Numbered from the stretch's first letter, positions 22,901 through 55,032 are shown. The stretch: DNA of 64,000 bases from Acanthaster planci (GCF_001949145.1 NW_019091356.1:1315212-1379211), one strand, 5' to 3'. Numbers and translations are program-made. The notes: generated from the sequence alone by a model not told the origin.

Positions 22901-24748
22901 TGCGTGATGTGTTGGAGTGAGAAATACTTGAGATATTCTTTAGGAAAAGACTGACAAAAAATCACTTTCTTTTTCTCCCCTTTTTCAGACATGTTCAGAA
23001 TTGGAGAGGATGGATCTTGAAGAATGTTCACTGGTAAGCTTTTTGTGGCAAGAGGTGTTTTAATTGAATTGTGAGATTTTCTTCTTTTTTTTTTGTGCCA
23101 AAAATAATGAAAAATTTTCTTTCGTTTTGTAAACACAAATATGGTCTTTTTCATCAGCTGACGGGAAGTTTAAGTTTTGTTCATCTAATTGGTAGTATCC
23201 ATGACTTTAAAAAAAATGTGATGTGCGATTTTTTAAATTAAGCGTATGAGTTTTTCATTTTAATAGTTATCAGAGTTTGATCTTAACCTGACGAGATTTG
23301 GAATATCAAGAGGCATTTTTTCCATGGTGAATATTTGATATCATCACATTTTGCTCTTCTTTCCAGATTACCGACTCCACGTTGTTGCATTTGGCAAATG
23401 GTTGCCCTTCATTGCAAGAACTAGTAAGCATTGTCATTTTGATTCCTGAATCTAGCCCCAGAGATTTCACCTGTTTACACCGTATCTTTTCCTCTGCTCG
23501 TAAGAAGGTCATATTTCCATTTTGAATATGCAATCGTATCCTACAGTTTTGTGGGGCCAGCTTTCAGAAGACAAGTACTTAGCAAATGTTGGTCAACAGG
23601 CATGATGCTGGACTGTTTTTGGTGTTCAAGCCAGAGTCATTGTTGATCTACAAGCGAGAACTGCTGAACTGAGTATAGTGCTCAGGCCAGGGCCAAATTC
23701 ATAGAGCTGTCAGAAATATTGTTCAGCATATTTACACCCAAGCAAAACTCAGCTTGTAGTCAGTCTCAGGCAGTATGCAGCACATGAAAAGTTAGCTGGT
23801 AACCCATTTGGGCTATTAGCCAGGATTTTCTGCACTAACCAAGCTTCTGTGTATGTATTACTTTGTGAAACTGGCCAACATGTCCGAGCCAATGACCCTG
23901 CATTGGCGATTAAAAAAGATTTAGCTGCACGACTTTCTCCCGGCAGAGTTTTTCCCACTGCGAGCTGATCACAGACGAGGGGATCCGCCATATAGGCACC
24001 AGCGCCTGTGCCACGGAGCACCTGCAGGTCATCGAGCTGGACAACTGTCCGCTGATCACTGACGTGGCGCTGGAACACCTGATGGGCTGCCAGAGCCTGC
24101 AGAGGATCGAGCTGTATGACTGCCAGCTGATCACCAGAGCCGGCATCAGGCGGCTAAGGGTAAGTGTGAAGATCCAGTTGAAATCCGTTTGGATTAGAAC
24201 CCGGAACCTCTAGGTTGCTTGTGCAGGTGTCTTACCCACTCGACCGTCAAGCTAGCAGGCTGATGGTTTCCAATCCAATTCAGGACAGTGACATGAAAAC
24301 AAAGGGTTCGGGAGGCCTTGAGCAAAATAATTTTCTTATCGTCAGATTATGTTACTTTTTTGTCTTATGGAATGGAAAAACAATTATTCTGTTTCATCTA
24401 CCTTACCATCCAGTACTCCCTTATTCAGGAAATGACTTTTTGAAAGCACAATTATTGTTCTTTTTCATCCTGAATATTTCATTGAATAGTTTGTATGCAG
24501 CAGTTTTGTACTTAAGTGATTTTTACATTTAAAGGTAAAGCAAAGGTAACTTTGGAATTCAAATTCTTCAAAGACACAAAAATGCTTAAGACCTTTTGAT
24601 ACTTCAATCAAATTTTTCTTCTTTTTTCAACTTTTTCCAGGCACAACATCCTGATGTCAAAGTTCAGGCCTACTTTGCACCTGTCACGCCGCCCCCTTCT
24701 GTAGGTGGGGGTCGACCACGGTACTGTAGATGTTGCACCATAATCTAG
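1875..24748 (+). CDS. FBXL20: FBXL20/FBXL2-type F-box and leucine-rich repeat protein (14 coding exons)
   Basis: Exons joined: 1875-1904, 14597-14655, 17581-17635, 18265-18339, 19367-19461, 19989-20153, 20590-20713, 21666-21740, 22106-22236, 22614-22674, 22989-23033, 23367-23423, 23947-24159, 24641-24748. The sum is 1293 nt, giving 430 residues plus TAG; all introns are GT-AG and phases agree. The F-box spans about residues 22-67 (LPKEDTLRIFSYLDVVSLCR) and is followed by about a dozen Cys-type LRRs to residue 395. The tail reads AYFAPVTPPPSVGGG and ends RCCTII. Family knowledge: the F-box docks on SKP1 in an SCF ubiquitin ligase and the LRRs choose substrates; mammalian FBXL20 (Scrapper) acts on RIM1 at synapses, and FBXL2 is geranylgeranylated at its CaaX box. 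The terminal CTII fits such lipidation, so membrane localisation is inferred. The PPPSVGG tail and NCPLITD motif are closer to FBXL20 than to FBXL2. Human FBXL20 has about 436 residues, so the length is normal. Confidence 0.93.
2379..2584 (-). repeat. tRNA-derived SINE, family A, copy 1
   Basis: On the minus strand the element begins GGGAGTCAGGTTAGCATAGTGG (A-box-like) and carries CCGGGTTCGAATCCC (perfect B-box) about 50 bases on. A body with CCACATGTGGA and GTTTTCCTCCCACC follows. A second, clearly homologous copy in the same orientation lies at 41206-41408. It is a retroposed SINE and not a functional tRNA gene. Confidence 0.75.
5804..5858 (-). repeat. Short repeat, inverted partner of 8285-8340
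   Basis: Read on the minus strand, this stretch aligns with 8285-8340 over about 55 bp with a few mismatches (shared ATTAACC near one end and GGAGGATTTG at the other). The two copies face each other across 2.4 kb. They may be two insertions of one short repeat, or decayed termini of one element. Confidence 0.5.
6703..6912 (-). repeat. tRNA-derived SINE, family B, copy 1
   Basis: On the minus strand it shows an A-box TGGCCCAGTGG, then B-box GGTTCGAATCC, then a body reading GTAGGTAATGTGGCCTTGGG. The homologous copy is at 51296-51491 on the + strand; both end in a poly-G/C stretch. This is a different family from the copies at 2379 and 41206. Confidence 0.75.
8285..8340 (+). repeat. Short repeat, inverted partner of 5804-5858
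   Basis: Matches the reverse complement of 5804-5858 across the segment from ATTAACCC to GGAGGATTTGA. Not recognised as a named family. Confidence 0.5.
8458..8547. repeat. Nested perfect hairpin (foldback element)
   Basis: Outer arms TTTAAGACCAGCTCAGGAG (8458-8476) and their exact reverse complement (8529-8547). Nested inside are GTGTC/GACAC (8484-8488, 8525-8529) and TAATGCCC/GGGCATTA (8489-8496, 8510-8517). Nineteen perfect outer base pairs plus paired inner arms suggest a recent foldback MITE or a structured RNA. No coding content. Confidence 0.65.
9283..9531. mobile_element. MITE with about 80-bp terminal inverted repeats
   Basis: The left end reads GGGGCCAATTTCATAGAGCT, continuing CTAAGCACAAAATTTGCTTAAG and AAACCTTGCTT. 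The right end is its reverse complement with few changes, ending AGCTCTATGAAATTGGCCCC. Arms pair over about 80 bp in a 249-bp element with no ORF. I could not see a clear target-site duplication. A diverged stretch near 23690 starts similarly. Confidence 0.75.
11774..11801. repeat. Palindrome CTAGGTACATG / CATGTACCTAG
   Basis: Two exact 11-bp inverted arms (11774-11784 and 11791-11801) around the spacer TACATG. It lies among many TACATG-type motifs. Confidence 0.6.
14597..14655 (+). CDS. FBXL20: FBXL20 exon 2 (residues 11-30)
   Basis: Acceptor gattag, donor gtacgt. Encodes ILRDDECLINSKLPKEDTLR, matching the human segment that ends INKKLPKELLLR and opening the F-box. It ends after two bases of the Arg codon (phase 2). 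Confidence 0.92.
14656..17580 (+). other. FBXL20 intron 2
   Basis: 2.9 kb without a supportable exon. It contains one TTAA-bounded inverted-repeat element at 16120-16694; the rest is unique AT-rich sequence. Confidence 0.7.
16120..16694. mobile_element. TTAA-bounded element with inverted ends (AGGAACCAGGAA)
   Basis: TTAA followed by AGGAACCAGGAAA at 16120-16136; the reverse complement TTCCTGGTTCCT plus TTAA closes at 16694. The 575-bp interior is AT-rich, with no transposase-like frame. The TTAA duplications and TIRs point to a piggyBac-type non-autonomous element, although the TIR does not start with the usual CCC. Confidence 0.55.
17581..17635 (+). CDS. FBXL20: FBXL20 exon 3 (residues 30-48)
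   Basis: Acceptor cctccag, donor gtacgc. Encodes RIFSYLDVVSLCRCAQVSK, the core F-box helices that contact SKP1 in the family. Ends in phase 0. Confidence 0.95.
18265..18339 (+). CDS. FBXL20: FBXL20 exon 4 (residues 49-73)
   Basis: Acceptor gtag, donor gtacgt. Encodes AWNQLALDGSNWQKVDLFNF and onward to DVE, the end of the F-box and the linker to the first LRR; almost identical to the human segment. Confidence 0.95.
19367..19461 (+). CDS. FBXL20: FBXL20 exon 5 (residues 74-105)
   Basis: Acceptor tctcag, donor gtaagt. Encodes GKVVEHISKRCGGFLKNLSL and the first LRR (YGCQNVTDDAL). Ends in phase 2. Confidence 0.95.
19661..19724 (+). repeat. Intron 5 direct duplication, copy 1
   Basis: About 63 bp, sharing GGATGTTCACGTACATGTAA and AGCATGACCAATTTC with 19847-19909, with about 10% differences. 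The two copies are 186 bp apart and end about 80 bp before exon 6. Confidence 0.65.
19847..19909 (+). repeat. Intron 5 direct duplication, copy 2
   Basis: Second copy of the 19661-19724 unit, here with GGATGTTCATGTACATGTAA. The flanking sequences differ, so either a small tandem duplication has diverged around it or the unit is a short mobile repeat. Confidence 0.65.
19989..20153 (+). CDS. FBXL20: FBXL20 exon 6 (residues 105-160)
   Basis: Acceptor gcacag, donor gtaaag. Encodes TFAQNCRNIEILRMSDCKKI and two further LRRs, to DQALKYLR. The junction codon becomes Asn where human has Lys. Ends in phase 2. Confidence 0.94.
20590..20713 (+). CDS. FBXL20: FBXL20 exon 7 (residues 160-201)
   Basis: Acceptor ttcag, donor gtaagc. 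Encodes SDGCHNLSYLNVSWCNLTDN and then GIEALARGCPKLAVLICKGCHQ, LRRs typical of the family. Confidence 0.95.
21350..21481. mobile_element. Foldback element in FBXL20 intron 7
   Basis: Strong arms GCCATCTTGCAGG...GCTTTTG..CCACAG (21372-21404) and reverse complement (21427-21459), with weaker pairing continuing outward to 21350 and 21481. The loop is about 22 bp. MITE-like; no ORF. It lies 185 bp before exon 8. Confidence 0.65.
21666..21740 (+). CDS. FBXL20: FBXL20 exon 8 (residues 202-226)
   Basis: Acceptor attcag, donor gtaagt. Encodes one LRR, LTEESLTHLGIHSPNLTTLN, ending VQGCT. Human has LEDEALKHI.. at this place. Confidence 0.94.
22106..22236 (+). CDS. FBXL20: FBXL20 exon 9 (residues 227-270)
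   Basis: Acceptor tttcag, donor gtgagc. Encodes LMTDEGMQRLAQGCRKLQSL, then CLSGCTHLTDATL; two LRRs, very close to the human segment. Ends in phase 2. Confidence 0.95.
22448..22591. mobile_element. MITE in FBXL20 intron 9
   Basis: Terminal arms ATAGAGTACCGAAGTG (22448-22463) and exact reverse complement CACTTCGGTACTCTAT (22576-22591). The 144-bp element has CpG-rich inner sequence (CACGCGCGTAC) and a CRE-like TGACGTCA near the right arm. It ends 22 bp before exon 10, so it forms most of the sequence around that splice acceptor. Confidence 0.7.
22614..22674 (+). CDS. FBXL20: FBXL20 exon 10 (residues 270-290)
   Basis: Acceptor caacag, donor gtgagt. Encodes RTLEVASCSQFTDNGFQALA plus R, one LRR. 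Confidence 0.94.
22989..23033 (+). CDS. FBXL20: FBXL20 exon 11 (residues 291-305)
   Basis: Acceptor tttcag, donor gtaagc. A 45-bp micro-exon encoding TCSELERMDLEECSL, matching the human NCHELEKMDLEEC segment. Confidence 0.94.
23367..23423 (+). CDS. FBXL20: FBXL20 exon 12 (residues 306-324)
   Basis: Acceptor ttccag, donor gtaagc. Encodes ITDSTLLHLANGCPSLQEL, matching human ITDSTLIQLSIHCPRLQVL. Confidence 0.95.
23947..24159 (+). CDS. FBXL20: FBXL20 exon 13 (residues 325-395)
   Basis: Acceptor cggcag, donor gtaagt. The most conserved exon: SFSHCELITDEGIRHIGTSA, then VIELDNCPLITDVALEHL and RIELYDCQLITRAGIRRLR, the last LRRs. It is GC-rich compared with the flanking introns. Confidence 0.97.
24191..24253 (-). 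repeat. tRNA-like SINE head
   Basis: On the minus strand: GGTCGAGTGGGTAAGACACC (A-box-like) and GGTTCCGGGTTCTAATCC (B-box-like) about 40 bases apart. It has no acceptor stem or full cloverleaf, so it is a SINE fragment. It sits just inside intron 13. Confidence 0.5.
24641..24748 (+). CDS. FBXL20: FBXL20 exon 14 and stop (residues 396-430)
   Basis: Acceptor ttccag. Encodes AQHPDVKVQAYFAPVTPPPS, then VGGGRPRYCRCCTII and TAG at 24746-24748. The C-terminal CTII is a CaaX box preceded by further cysteines, as in FBXL2 (CVIL) and FBXL20 (CIIL). Prenylation by geranylgeranyltransferase, possibly with palmitoylation of the neighbouring Cys, is inferred. Confidence 0.95.
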   Translation, partial: AQHPDVKVQAYFAPVTPPPSVGGGRPRYCRCCTII

Positions 24749-26206
24749 ACACGCCCCTGCAAACAAATCCATGAATCTGACGTGAACAGTTTTCAAATGC
24801 TTGCCTCTGATTTGCCCGTTGTCCTTGAATGACCTTGATCAGTGATGACAAATCAGTCAGTCTGTAATTCAAGCATAATGCTGAGTAGGTGTTACGCGTT
24901 TGCCATTGGGCCAGTTTATGACATCCTGTGGCTGTAGGCTCATCTGTAGTATATTTTACCGTGTCGTTGCTTGTTCTATAACGAGCCATGTTGCTCTCCT
25001 ACTTGGGTATTTGGGGGCCAAGTTTCGTGCCGTTACTCTCAGCAGAAAACAAACCCCCAAGCATTTGTCACAGCCTAGGTGTGCTTACGCTAAAGCGTGT
25101 CGCGATTTTGGCCACTGCTGCGTGACTGTTTTTTGGGCAAAGTCAACTCTATGCTCGCTGCTCATAGTCACCATGAGACCATCAAAGGATCCAAGGGTTA
25201 GAGGCTTAGGCACAAGTTGCGGTTGGGCCTTGGTCTGAGCAGTGCCACTTACAGTGAGTTGTTGGTTCGTTAATGCAATGGACCATTCCGCCACTGGCCA
25301 ACCCCCTGATGAGAACCAGATTAATGCAGCACTGAGTTACCAGCTTGCTTGTCATTTGTAGCATAGCGGCTGTGTGACGTTTGGCCCCCAACGCTATCAA
25401 CTTTGTTTTTTTAGGAGGAAATCTACAAGGGATTTCAAAATGCATCACAGCATTAAATTAACTAGCAGAGCAACAGGACACACACCGGTATACGCTTGGG
25501 GGAAAAACGTTAAGTGAGCCATCAAGACTGTCTAACACACAGACTCATGACAAAAAAGTTTGAGTGAAATTTGTTCTTTTTCATTTCTTCATCAAGCTTC
25601 ACTAGTAATGGTCCTCATAATATTTCAAGTGACATGTCCAAAAAGTGACTGTTATTGACAGACATGTCAACTAAATAATAATTATTAAAAAATCATCTCT
25701 CCTCAAAAACGGAAGAAAACAACAAATCCTCTCCTTCGTTCAAATAAATTTTTTTTAGGAGCTGTTGGATAAATAAGCTAGATTTCACACATTTTCATTG
25801 TGATTCACTCACCCTTATTCTTGGTAGTTCTTTGGAGGAATATTTTGTGAGGAAACTGCTTGTACCTTTCAAAATCTAACCCTTCTTATATATCCTTATC
25901 ATCAATCCTTGGGACTTTCCTTGCTTGTATACATGATTGGGACACCAAAAGCTCCGTCAGAAGTGAAAATAGCTTACTAGTCTGGTCTGCGTTGCCCCAA
26001 CTTTGTCAAAATTCTGCAAATTGAGGATTAAATCTCCATAGATGTTGGAGGATGGTTGTGGTTAGTGGCTCTAGATACCATCTAGATCACAACGTCAGAA
26101 ATGATGCATGTAGGATTTTGCACCATGAAGCTTTCAAGGGAAGACAAACGGGTAGGAAATTAACCCAGGCAAATGTTCACCCCTTAGGAAAGCCTGCTCA
26201 ATTGTG

Positions 26207-26285
26207 CCAGGACTGGTAACCCAGTAGATAAAGCACTAAGTGAACTGGGCTCACTAGGGGTGGATGCAGGTTCCACTACCAACAT
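26207..26285 (+). repeat. tRNA-like SINE head
   Basis: Shows TAACCCAGTAGATAAAGCAC (A-box-like) followed about 40 bases later by TGCAGGTTCCACTACC (B-box-like). There is no full cloverleaf; probably a decayed tRNA-derived SINE. Confidence 0.4.
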
Positions 26286-27391
26286 CATCTCTACATAGTG
26301 CTGGATCTCGCAGCTAAATTTGCGTATCTTCCGGCAAAATTAGGGGAGAAATCGTGTTAGGACTCCCATTTATTTATCTTTTTTAATATGCAAAACAAGA
26401 CATGTCCAGATCGTAGAGTTACGTTGAACTACTTGTGTGCTAACTTGCCTTATTAATTAAACTGAATTGTATCGCCAGTGTTTGCACAAACACAGAGGGA
26501 AGTTTAGAAGAGTTCACCAAAGTATATTACTGTACAGCTTTTTTGCATATCCACATTTGTATTCCTTTTCATGTGTTCAAGTACTCAGCATTGTTTGCAA
26601 TTGTGAGAATCATGATCGGGCAGTAAAATCACTGAAGTGTGATATATGTTCACAACTTAAGATTAGTTAACTAGAAACGTGTGCCAAGTGGACGACACTA
26701 CGTGGTTTTACTGATAATCTAAATTTTTCCGCGCTCATGGATATGTTGGTGGAACAGCTTCTGAAGTATGTGATACAATGCCGGGTTTCTACTTTAGAAG
26801 TTCATTTTTAATACTTTAGTTCTGCTGAAATCTGTTGCTGTTGAGGGCAAGAAAATGTGGATGTACCGTAATCTGTTGAGTTGAAAAACTAAAGATGCAA
26901 AAGAAAAGTCGTGTTGAGCTTGACTGGAGAGTGGAAAGTGGAAACAAATATGTTGGAAGGAAAAGAGACTGAATTTTGCCTTGCTCCCCAATTGCTAGTT
27001 CCAGAAGCCATTTTTAAATGCCAAACTATTTTTGTTATGAAATATTTTTGGGATGAATCAAGAAGTTGAAAGTGTTTAGGCCGCAAAGATTTTTTCTTAT
27101 GACTGTACAGAATGTTTGCCTTTGGCCGTTGGGTTATTTGCACTGAGATGTGTACAAAGTATTTTTGAAATACATACAGGGTTTCTCAGTTAAAATTTGC
27201 CTCAAATTCAGGAAGACTTCAGATTGTTTCTTTTTTAATCTTTTACTGCATGAAGTAGAAAGTGCAAAATTCGTTCTTAATAATTCCAAAATATTTTATG
27301 ATTATGTGTACTTGTAGTTGTACAACTGTTGCAATCTTGATGGACAAAACAAAAATTTGACAGACAAAGCAGTTAGAGATTTTAGCATCCT

Positions 27392-27758
27392 TTAACCCCT
27401 TCTCGGCGGGAAGGCCACCTTCCAAACCGCAAATTCTCGGTTTGTGGCCCAGTGTGCTCTGCACGCTTTAAATTACACGGTGAAAAGGCTGATTGTTCAG
27501 TGGCTCTACTCAAGCTTCCACATTCCCGTTGCCTCTTTTCAAAGTGGGGACTATTGTGAAGCTGGTGATTATGATGCAAAATCAGTCTTTTCATTTCTGG
27601 GCTACACACAAAGGCCAATTACCATATACACAAGAGCCAGGGTCTGCCTTCTTTCACCGTGTTTGCTCTAGCATGGGCTGAGAATAATAGCTGAAAAGCT
27701 GGCTGGGGATCTCAATTTGTACGGCGGCTATAGCCGCCTCTCGGTGCGAAGGGGTTAA
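27392..27758. mobile_element. piggyBac-like MITE with TTAA target duplication
   Basis: Left end TTAACCCCTTCTCGGCGGG (27392 on); right end CGAAGGGGTTAA (closing 27758). TTAA plus the TIR CCCCTTC is mirrored exactly at both ends. TTAA duplication with a C-rich TIR start is the piggyBac signature. The 367-bp interior has no transposase, so the element is non-autonomous. An internal palindrome GGCGGCTATAGCCGCC lies near the right end. Confidence 0.7.
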
Positions 27759-30700
27759 CATTTAGTGGAGAAATCTATGTCAAACGCCTTGTCAGGAAGG
27801 CTAGCTGGTTCCTAAAGCTAGACAAACTGTGAGTTCTGTGTTGCAAGTGTGAAATTTTTCCCCTGATGGTATGCCCTAGATTGATCTCCATATCAATTTT
27901 TTTTATACACGAGAGACTTTTAATTTGGAACCAGAATGAAGGCTGGTCTACAATAATGATTGAGCACACGTGGTAGAAGAAGAAAAAATAGAGAGAATGA
28001 TTGATTGCTTCTGGGTAGTAAACACCATGTAGACTGAGAAGTAACCAGACAGTAGTGAATCATACAACATCAGCACTGTGCCTTGATCTTATCTCATCAA
28101 CGTGGAGAAACAAATGCTGTCAGGAGCAAGTCACTTGTTTGTTTGCTCTTTGGAATGAGATTCCTTACTTGCTGGGGAACGAAGTATGTTGTGCTCCAAT
28201 CAATGGGATCTCAATTCATCAAGCCCTGTGCAAGGCCAGTGTTTCTCTTACAGCGGTACTGCATCTGTATTTCCGTTCTAAGTCATAAAAAACAGTGCCT
28301 GGTGGAGCAACAGGAGCACAGCTGGTGCCCTGTTTTGATTCCTGTATACATGTACAAGGTCTGTTGGTTCCCTGGTTCACACCTTCCCCGTTGTCCCTTA
28401 GACTTCAGCTGTTTGTCTTTAAAAGATTACAAATTGTGGTTTTACATATCAAGAAAATGTCACTCTGTTAAAGGAGCTAAAAGCTGTTTTTGTCTTTGAT
28501 GCTAATGGAAGTCAAATTTTTTCAAGCTGAGAACCTTTTGTACTGAAGAATGTAATGCAACCTTTGATTGTGTGATGATTGTAGATGACTAAATCAATGC
28601 AAGTTTTGTTTTGTTAGTGAGTATAGTTTAATGTGATCATTGTGAATGGGGAAGGAACATAATACAGAATGACTTCAGTTTAATTTTAAACACCCAGCTT
28701 CCTACATGAGTTTCAGCTGGTCATAATTTATTAGTTGGAAATTAATGCTTGTGGAACTGTTGGCGATGGCCAATCAATCAAGGATGTTTGAATGTCTTTT
28801 TGTTGACAAAGTTAAGTCTTTGATATCTAATGTCAGCAGTGGATCCTGAAGCCAGCTCCCGATCGACACGTTGCCCTTTGACCCCCGGACTGGCGTCCGG
28901 TGGATGGTGGCCAACATTCATAGTGTGCTACTGCTTTTTACTGATTGGGATAAAATGGAGGGTGTATAAAAAGTTGAGATGGATCTTGAAAAAGTTCCTC
29001 TTGGGGTGAATGGAATGATTGGAGGAGTTGTGTTTGTTCATCAACGGGGGCAGAATGATTTTCAGGGGGAGGGCCATTTATGAAACCATCATGCATCAGC
29101 CATTGAAGGAACTGCCAATAGTGGTGGGCCATTAGCCCCAAGGTGAAAAGAGGCGGGGGGGAAAGACTCCTCCCCCCCTTTGCTGCCAGTGATGTTCATA
29201 TGGAATCAGTGTCAGATTTCCGCCCAACAAGAAAAACATCTATATATTTATTAGTTGTTTGAATCATTGGATGCAACTACGCTAAAAGGTTCTCTCTTTA
29301 ACTCAGTGTAGTTTCTGCCTTAATTGTCACTGTCCGCTTGTATCATTAGCATTTGTTAGTGTCTAAAGGGAAGTATAACGAGATGCACCTTGCAGAGCAT
29401 ATTGAGAGGCGTGGCCAGGATTTATTTAGGGGCGGAGCTCAGTGGACGCCACTCTTTATAGGAGGGGTGGAGCGAGCGCTTGTTTCATTTTGGTATAGAC
29501 AAATAACCGCATAAAATTTTCTTGGTGATTTTAGACCATAGTTGCTTGTGTGTCAAAGCTGGGAATTCAGCAGAAGAAAATCTTCACTCCCCCAAACCAA
29601 CAAGCTAAATGTCGGAAGCATTTATGCTGCTGAGTAGGGTCACACTAATACTGATGCATGTTTGACACTTAACAGTAAAATTACGTAAGTAATAAGTAAC
29701 AGTGAGTTCCACTTAGTGTTTAAAAAAAACCATGACTTATGTGTACCATATAACTGAAAAGGTTGAGTGATTGTCAACACTTTAAACATTATTCATTATC
29801 AAAAGTAAACAAGATGGATATTTCATGAAGAAGTCTTGAGGTTTGGGGCAATACCCAGGAAATTCCGGGCAAAATGTGAAGCAACTGAATGACTGAATTT
29901 TTCCATTTGAATGTCTGCATACCTGAAATCGGGGGAACGCAAAAGGTGTAAGAATTGCACGATATGCAATTATTGGAATTTGTTGAGATCCAGTTGTTCA
30001 CTTTGACCACTGTGTGATCCAGTTTTCTCACTCTTTCATAAATAACTAAAGTAACGAGTAAGCTATTATGCAACATTTGTTCAAAATGTGGTTGATTCTT
30101 GTCCAAAAGCCTGATCATACACCTGAGTGAAGATGAGCATAATTAAAAAATAACACTCACTTAAAAACTGCAAAAGTATGTCTACGTTATAAGAAATCAC
30201 CTGTAAGAACATTTTCATGGTCGTGATATCTTGTGGGCGGATACAAGTCACTGCTCTTGGCTGGTGTTAAAAAATTGTGCTACCAATTTCTACAAATTGC
30301 ATGTACATAGAAAGAAATAGTGATTGCAATTCTGTTATGTTGTGTTTTTTTTCCCATGTATGTTTTATACACCATAACCCACAAGGGACAGCACAGCATT
30401 ATGTAACATAGATGGCATTAATTTATTGAGTGGTGTACGCAGAGACCTGATCACACATAATGTGGACAAGACAAAGGGTTCTGCATTGACCGAGAGGGTG
30501 TACAAAGGAAATATTTCAAACATTTACATTTTGTGTCTTTATTACTTGGGTCATCTCCAGAAAGCTCCTAGGCAGATGAACCTGCTTAGCAGGTACTAGT
30601 TTTGCTAAGCAGTTAATGGCATTTGGTTACCAGTTAAAGTTGTCCAGAAATAACTGATAGGAAGGTTGGCAGTTCGCACCTGAGCAAGAAAGCTGTAAAA

Positions 30701-32051
30701 CTTGAAACAGAGAGGCTATCTTGTCAAATCTTTAAGGCCATGTAAAAAATCAAAACAGTTTCTCAGCTGTGTTGTTTGAAAAAGGAAGATTGTTTAAGAT
30801 GAGTTGTTTTCTATTTTAGGCTGATTTTCCCCCATGCCAGATTTCTCTTATTTTCTTGGTGCTTACACCTTTATTTCTAAAGGAGCCATCACTAAGTTAA
30901 CAGTTTTTAAATCAACATCATTTGACATGCAGTGTGAAATTTGTTGATAACTTTTGAAAAAGGGAATCAGGAATAAAGAACAGGATGAAGATGAGAAACT
31001 GTTAACTATTTTTATATTTTACTTGGCCTAATGGTTTGAAATTTAGAACTGCATACCTGCTTGACAGCTTAGTGGATTTGGCCCTTGCTGCTGATTTGGA
31101 ATCCAATTAGACTGTTCTTTGAACGTGCTATTTTTGTAAGAAAGGACATAATTTTTTGTGTGATCGCTTCCTGGCAACGTTTCTACATGTATGGATCATG
31201 GAATCATATGACATTCATGTATATACTGAGTTGGCGTCATTACACAAAATGTAATTTCATGAACATGCTTGAGGTTTTGTCTGTGTCTCATTTGTACAGT
31301 GTTCACGGAATAAGTTTATGGTAGCAAAAAAAGGGGAGGGTTGGCCAAGTCTGGAGGAAATTAGACTGGGGAGGACTTTACAATAGTTTGAAGTATGAGT
31401 GTTTGTGGTCTATAATTTGTGACAAAGTTAGGCAGTCTAAATTTATCTTGGAAACATATTAGTTACTGGAAGTAAATGGGAATAAAATTTAAAAACTGGA
31501 ATTTTGAAGTGGGTTGAAAGTCAAAATTTGCAAATTTAGGCCCCTATGCAAAACTCTGTCGAAAATTGATAATTTTTCTTCATTTACAACAAAATCTCAT
31601 TCAACTTCATCAGCTTATAAAGAAAAGAAACAAAACCAGCTTTTCTTTTTATCATCGTTTTTAGTTCGCTTTAGTTCGGTCAGTGCTACTGCAAACGTCA
31701 GGCGTTTCAAGTCTGCAGTTTTTCTTTTTTTTTTTTTTAACGTATCCGAGGCTAGCTTGCTGGGGGGGGAGATACAGACCCTTGTCGCCGAAGCTTTCTT
31801 GGGAGATGCTAAAGAGGGCGCTATGCAACGGCTATTCACCCAAGTCACAATTTGCCATTCCGACATAGGAAAAAAATACAAATTTCAAAAAAGTATCCTA
31901 TTTTATCAACAAAATAAAATAATATCAACCTATTAATATCTGGTACGTAACCAGGGTTGATATTTTAGGAATTTGGGGTACTGTTGTAGCACATATTTAT
32001 TTAACGTAACAGCACTTGCTGACTATGGTAAAAATGTGTAGGCCAACTAAA

Positions 32052-54361
<22,310 letters not shown>

Positions 54362-55032
54362 TGGAATGTGCCAGCTCATCATGATCATCTCGTCTCAGTG
54401 TTTCTCAAAGCAGAACTCAAGCAAAATCTTTGAAAGCATTTGAAATCTGGACATGGTTTGAATGTTGGGCTGAATTTTCACCTGTTCACATTCCACTTGC
54501 AAGCAGATTACCAGCAGGTGTTTGGTTGCCTTCAAAATGTGCTCCATCTTAAAGTGTTCATGTATGAAACAAAGCAGAGTAACTTCTTGAAAAACTTTAG
54601 TTTTTCCAGTATTTTTGCGGTCAGAAAATGGCTTCAATGAGCTATTTAAATAAGTACCAACAGAGTTCGCCAGACAATTTGTCTGAGTTTTACCTTGTGG
54701 CGCATTCTTCACTAAATCTCTGCTTCCAATGTTGATTGTAAGTAAGGGCCATGCAGATAGCACCCTTGTCTTCATGTCGGTCTGGGAACAAATTTGATCT
54801 CCTTGAAATGTTCTTTGGGTTTCCTTAGTTTCAAGTTTGTTTTTGTTATTCAGTTTTCATATGTAAATAACTTTTTTGTCTTTGTCGTCGATAGATGTAA
54901 AAACAGATTCATCAGTTTGCATTTAGTTACAACTTAGAACATCTGTTCAGAATGACCCTCCCTGCTTTCTTCAGAAGAAAAATGTTGAAGTAACAGAAAA
55001 GTGACAACAAAGAGCTGTCGTAATAGACTCTT

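Larger units (their letters stand above)
24749..32051. other. FBXL20 3' UTR and intergenic spacer before SMARCC2
   Basis: 7.3 kb with no supportable coding exon. Candidate poly(A) signals for FBXL20 are ATTAAA near 25454 and AATAAA at 25743-25748; neither can be proved. The spacer holds a tRNA-like SINE head (26207-26285) and a TTAA-bounded MITE (27392-27758). The last few hundred bases before 32052 must contain the SMARCC2 promoter and leader, but no TATA box or initiator stands out. Confidence 0.6.

Noticed and set aside
23690-23850. Second copy of the 9283 MITE in FBXL20 intron 12
   Set aside because: Only the first 25 or so bases resemble the MITE; the opposite end could not be found, so it is not listed as a separate element.
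31615-31881. 88-codon minus-strand frame, Lys-rich
   Set aside because: Lies over poly-T and the probable SMARCC2 upstream region; no family resemblance.
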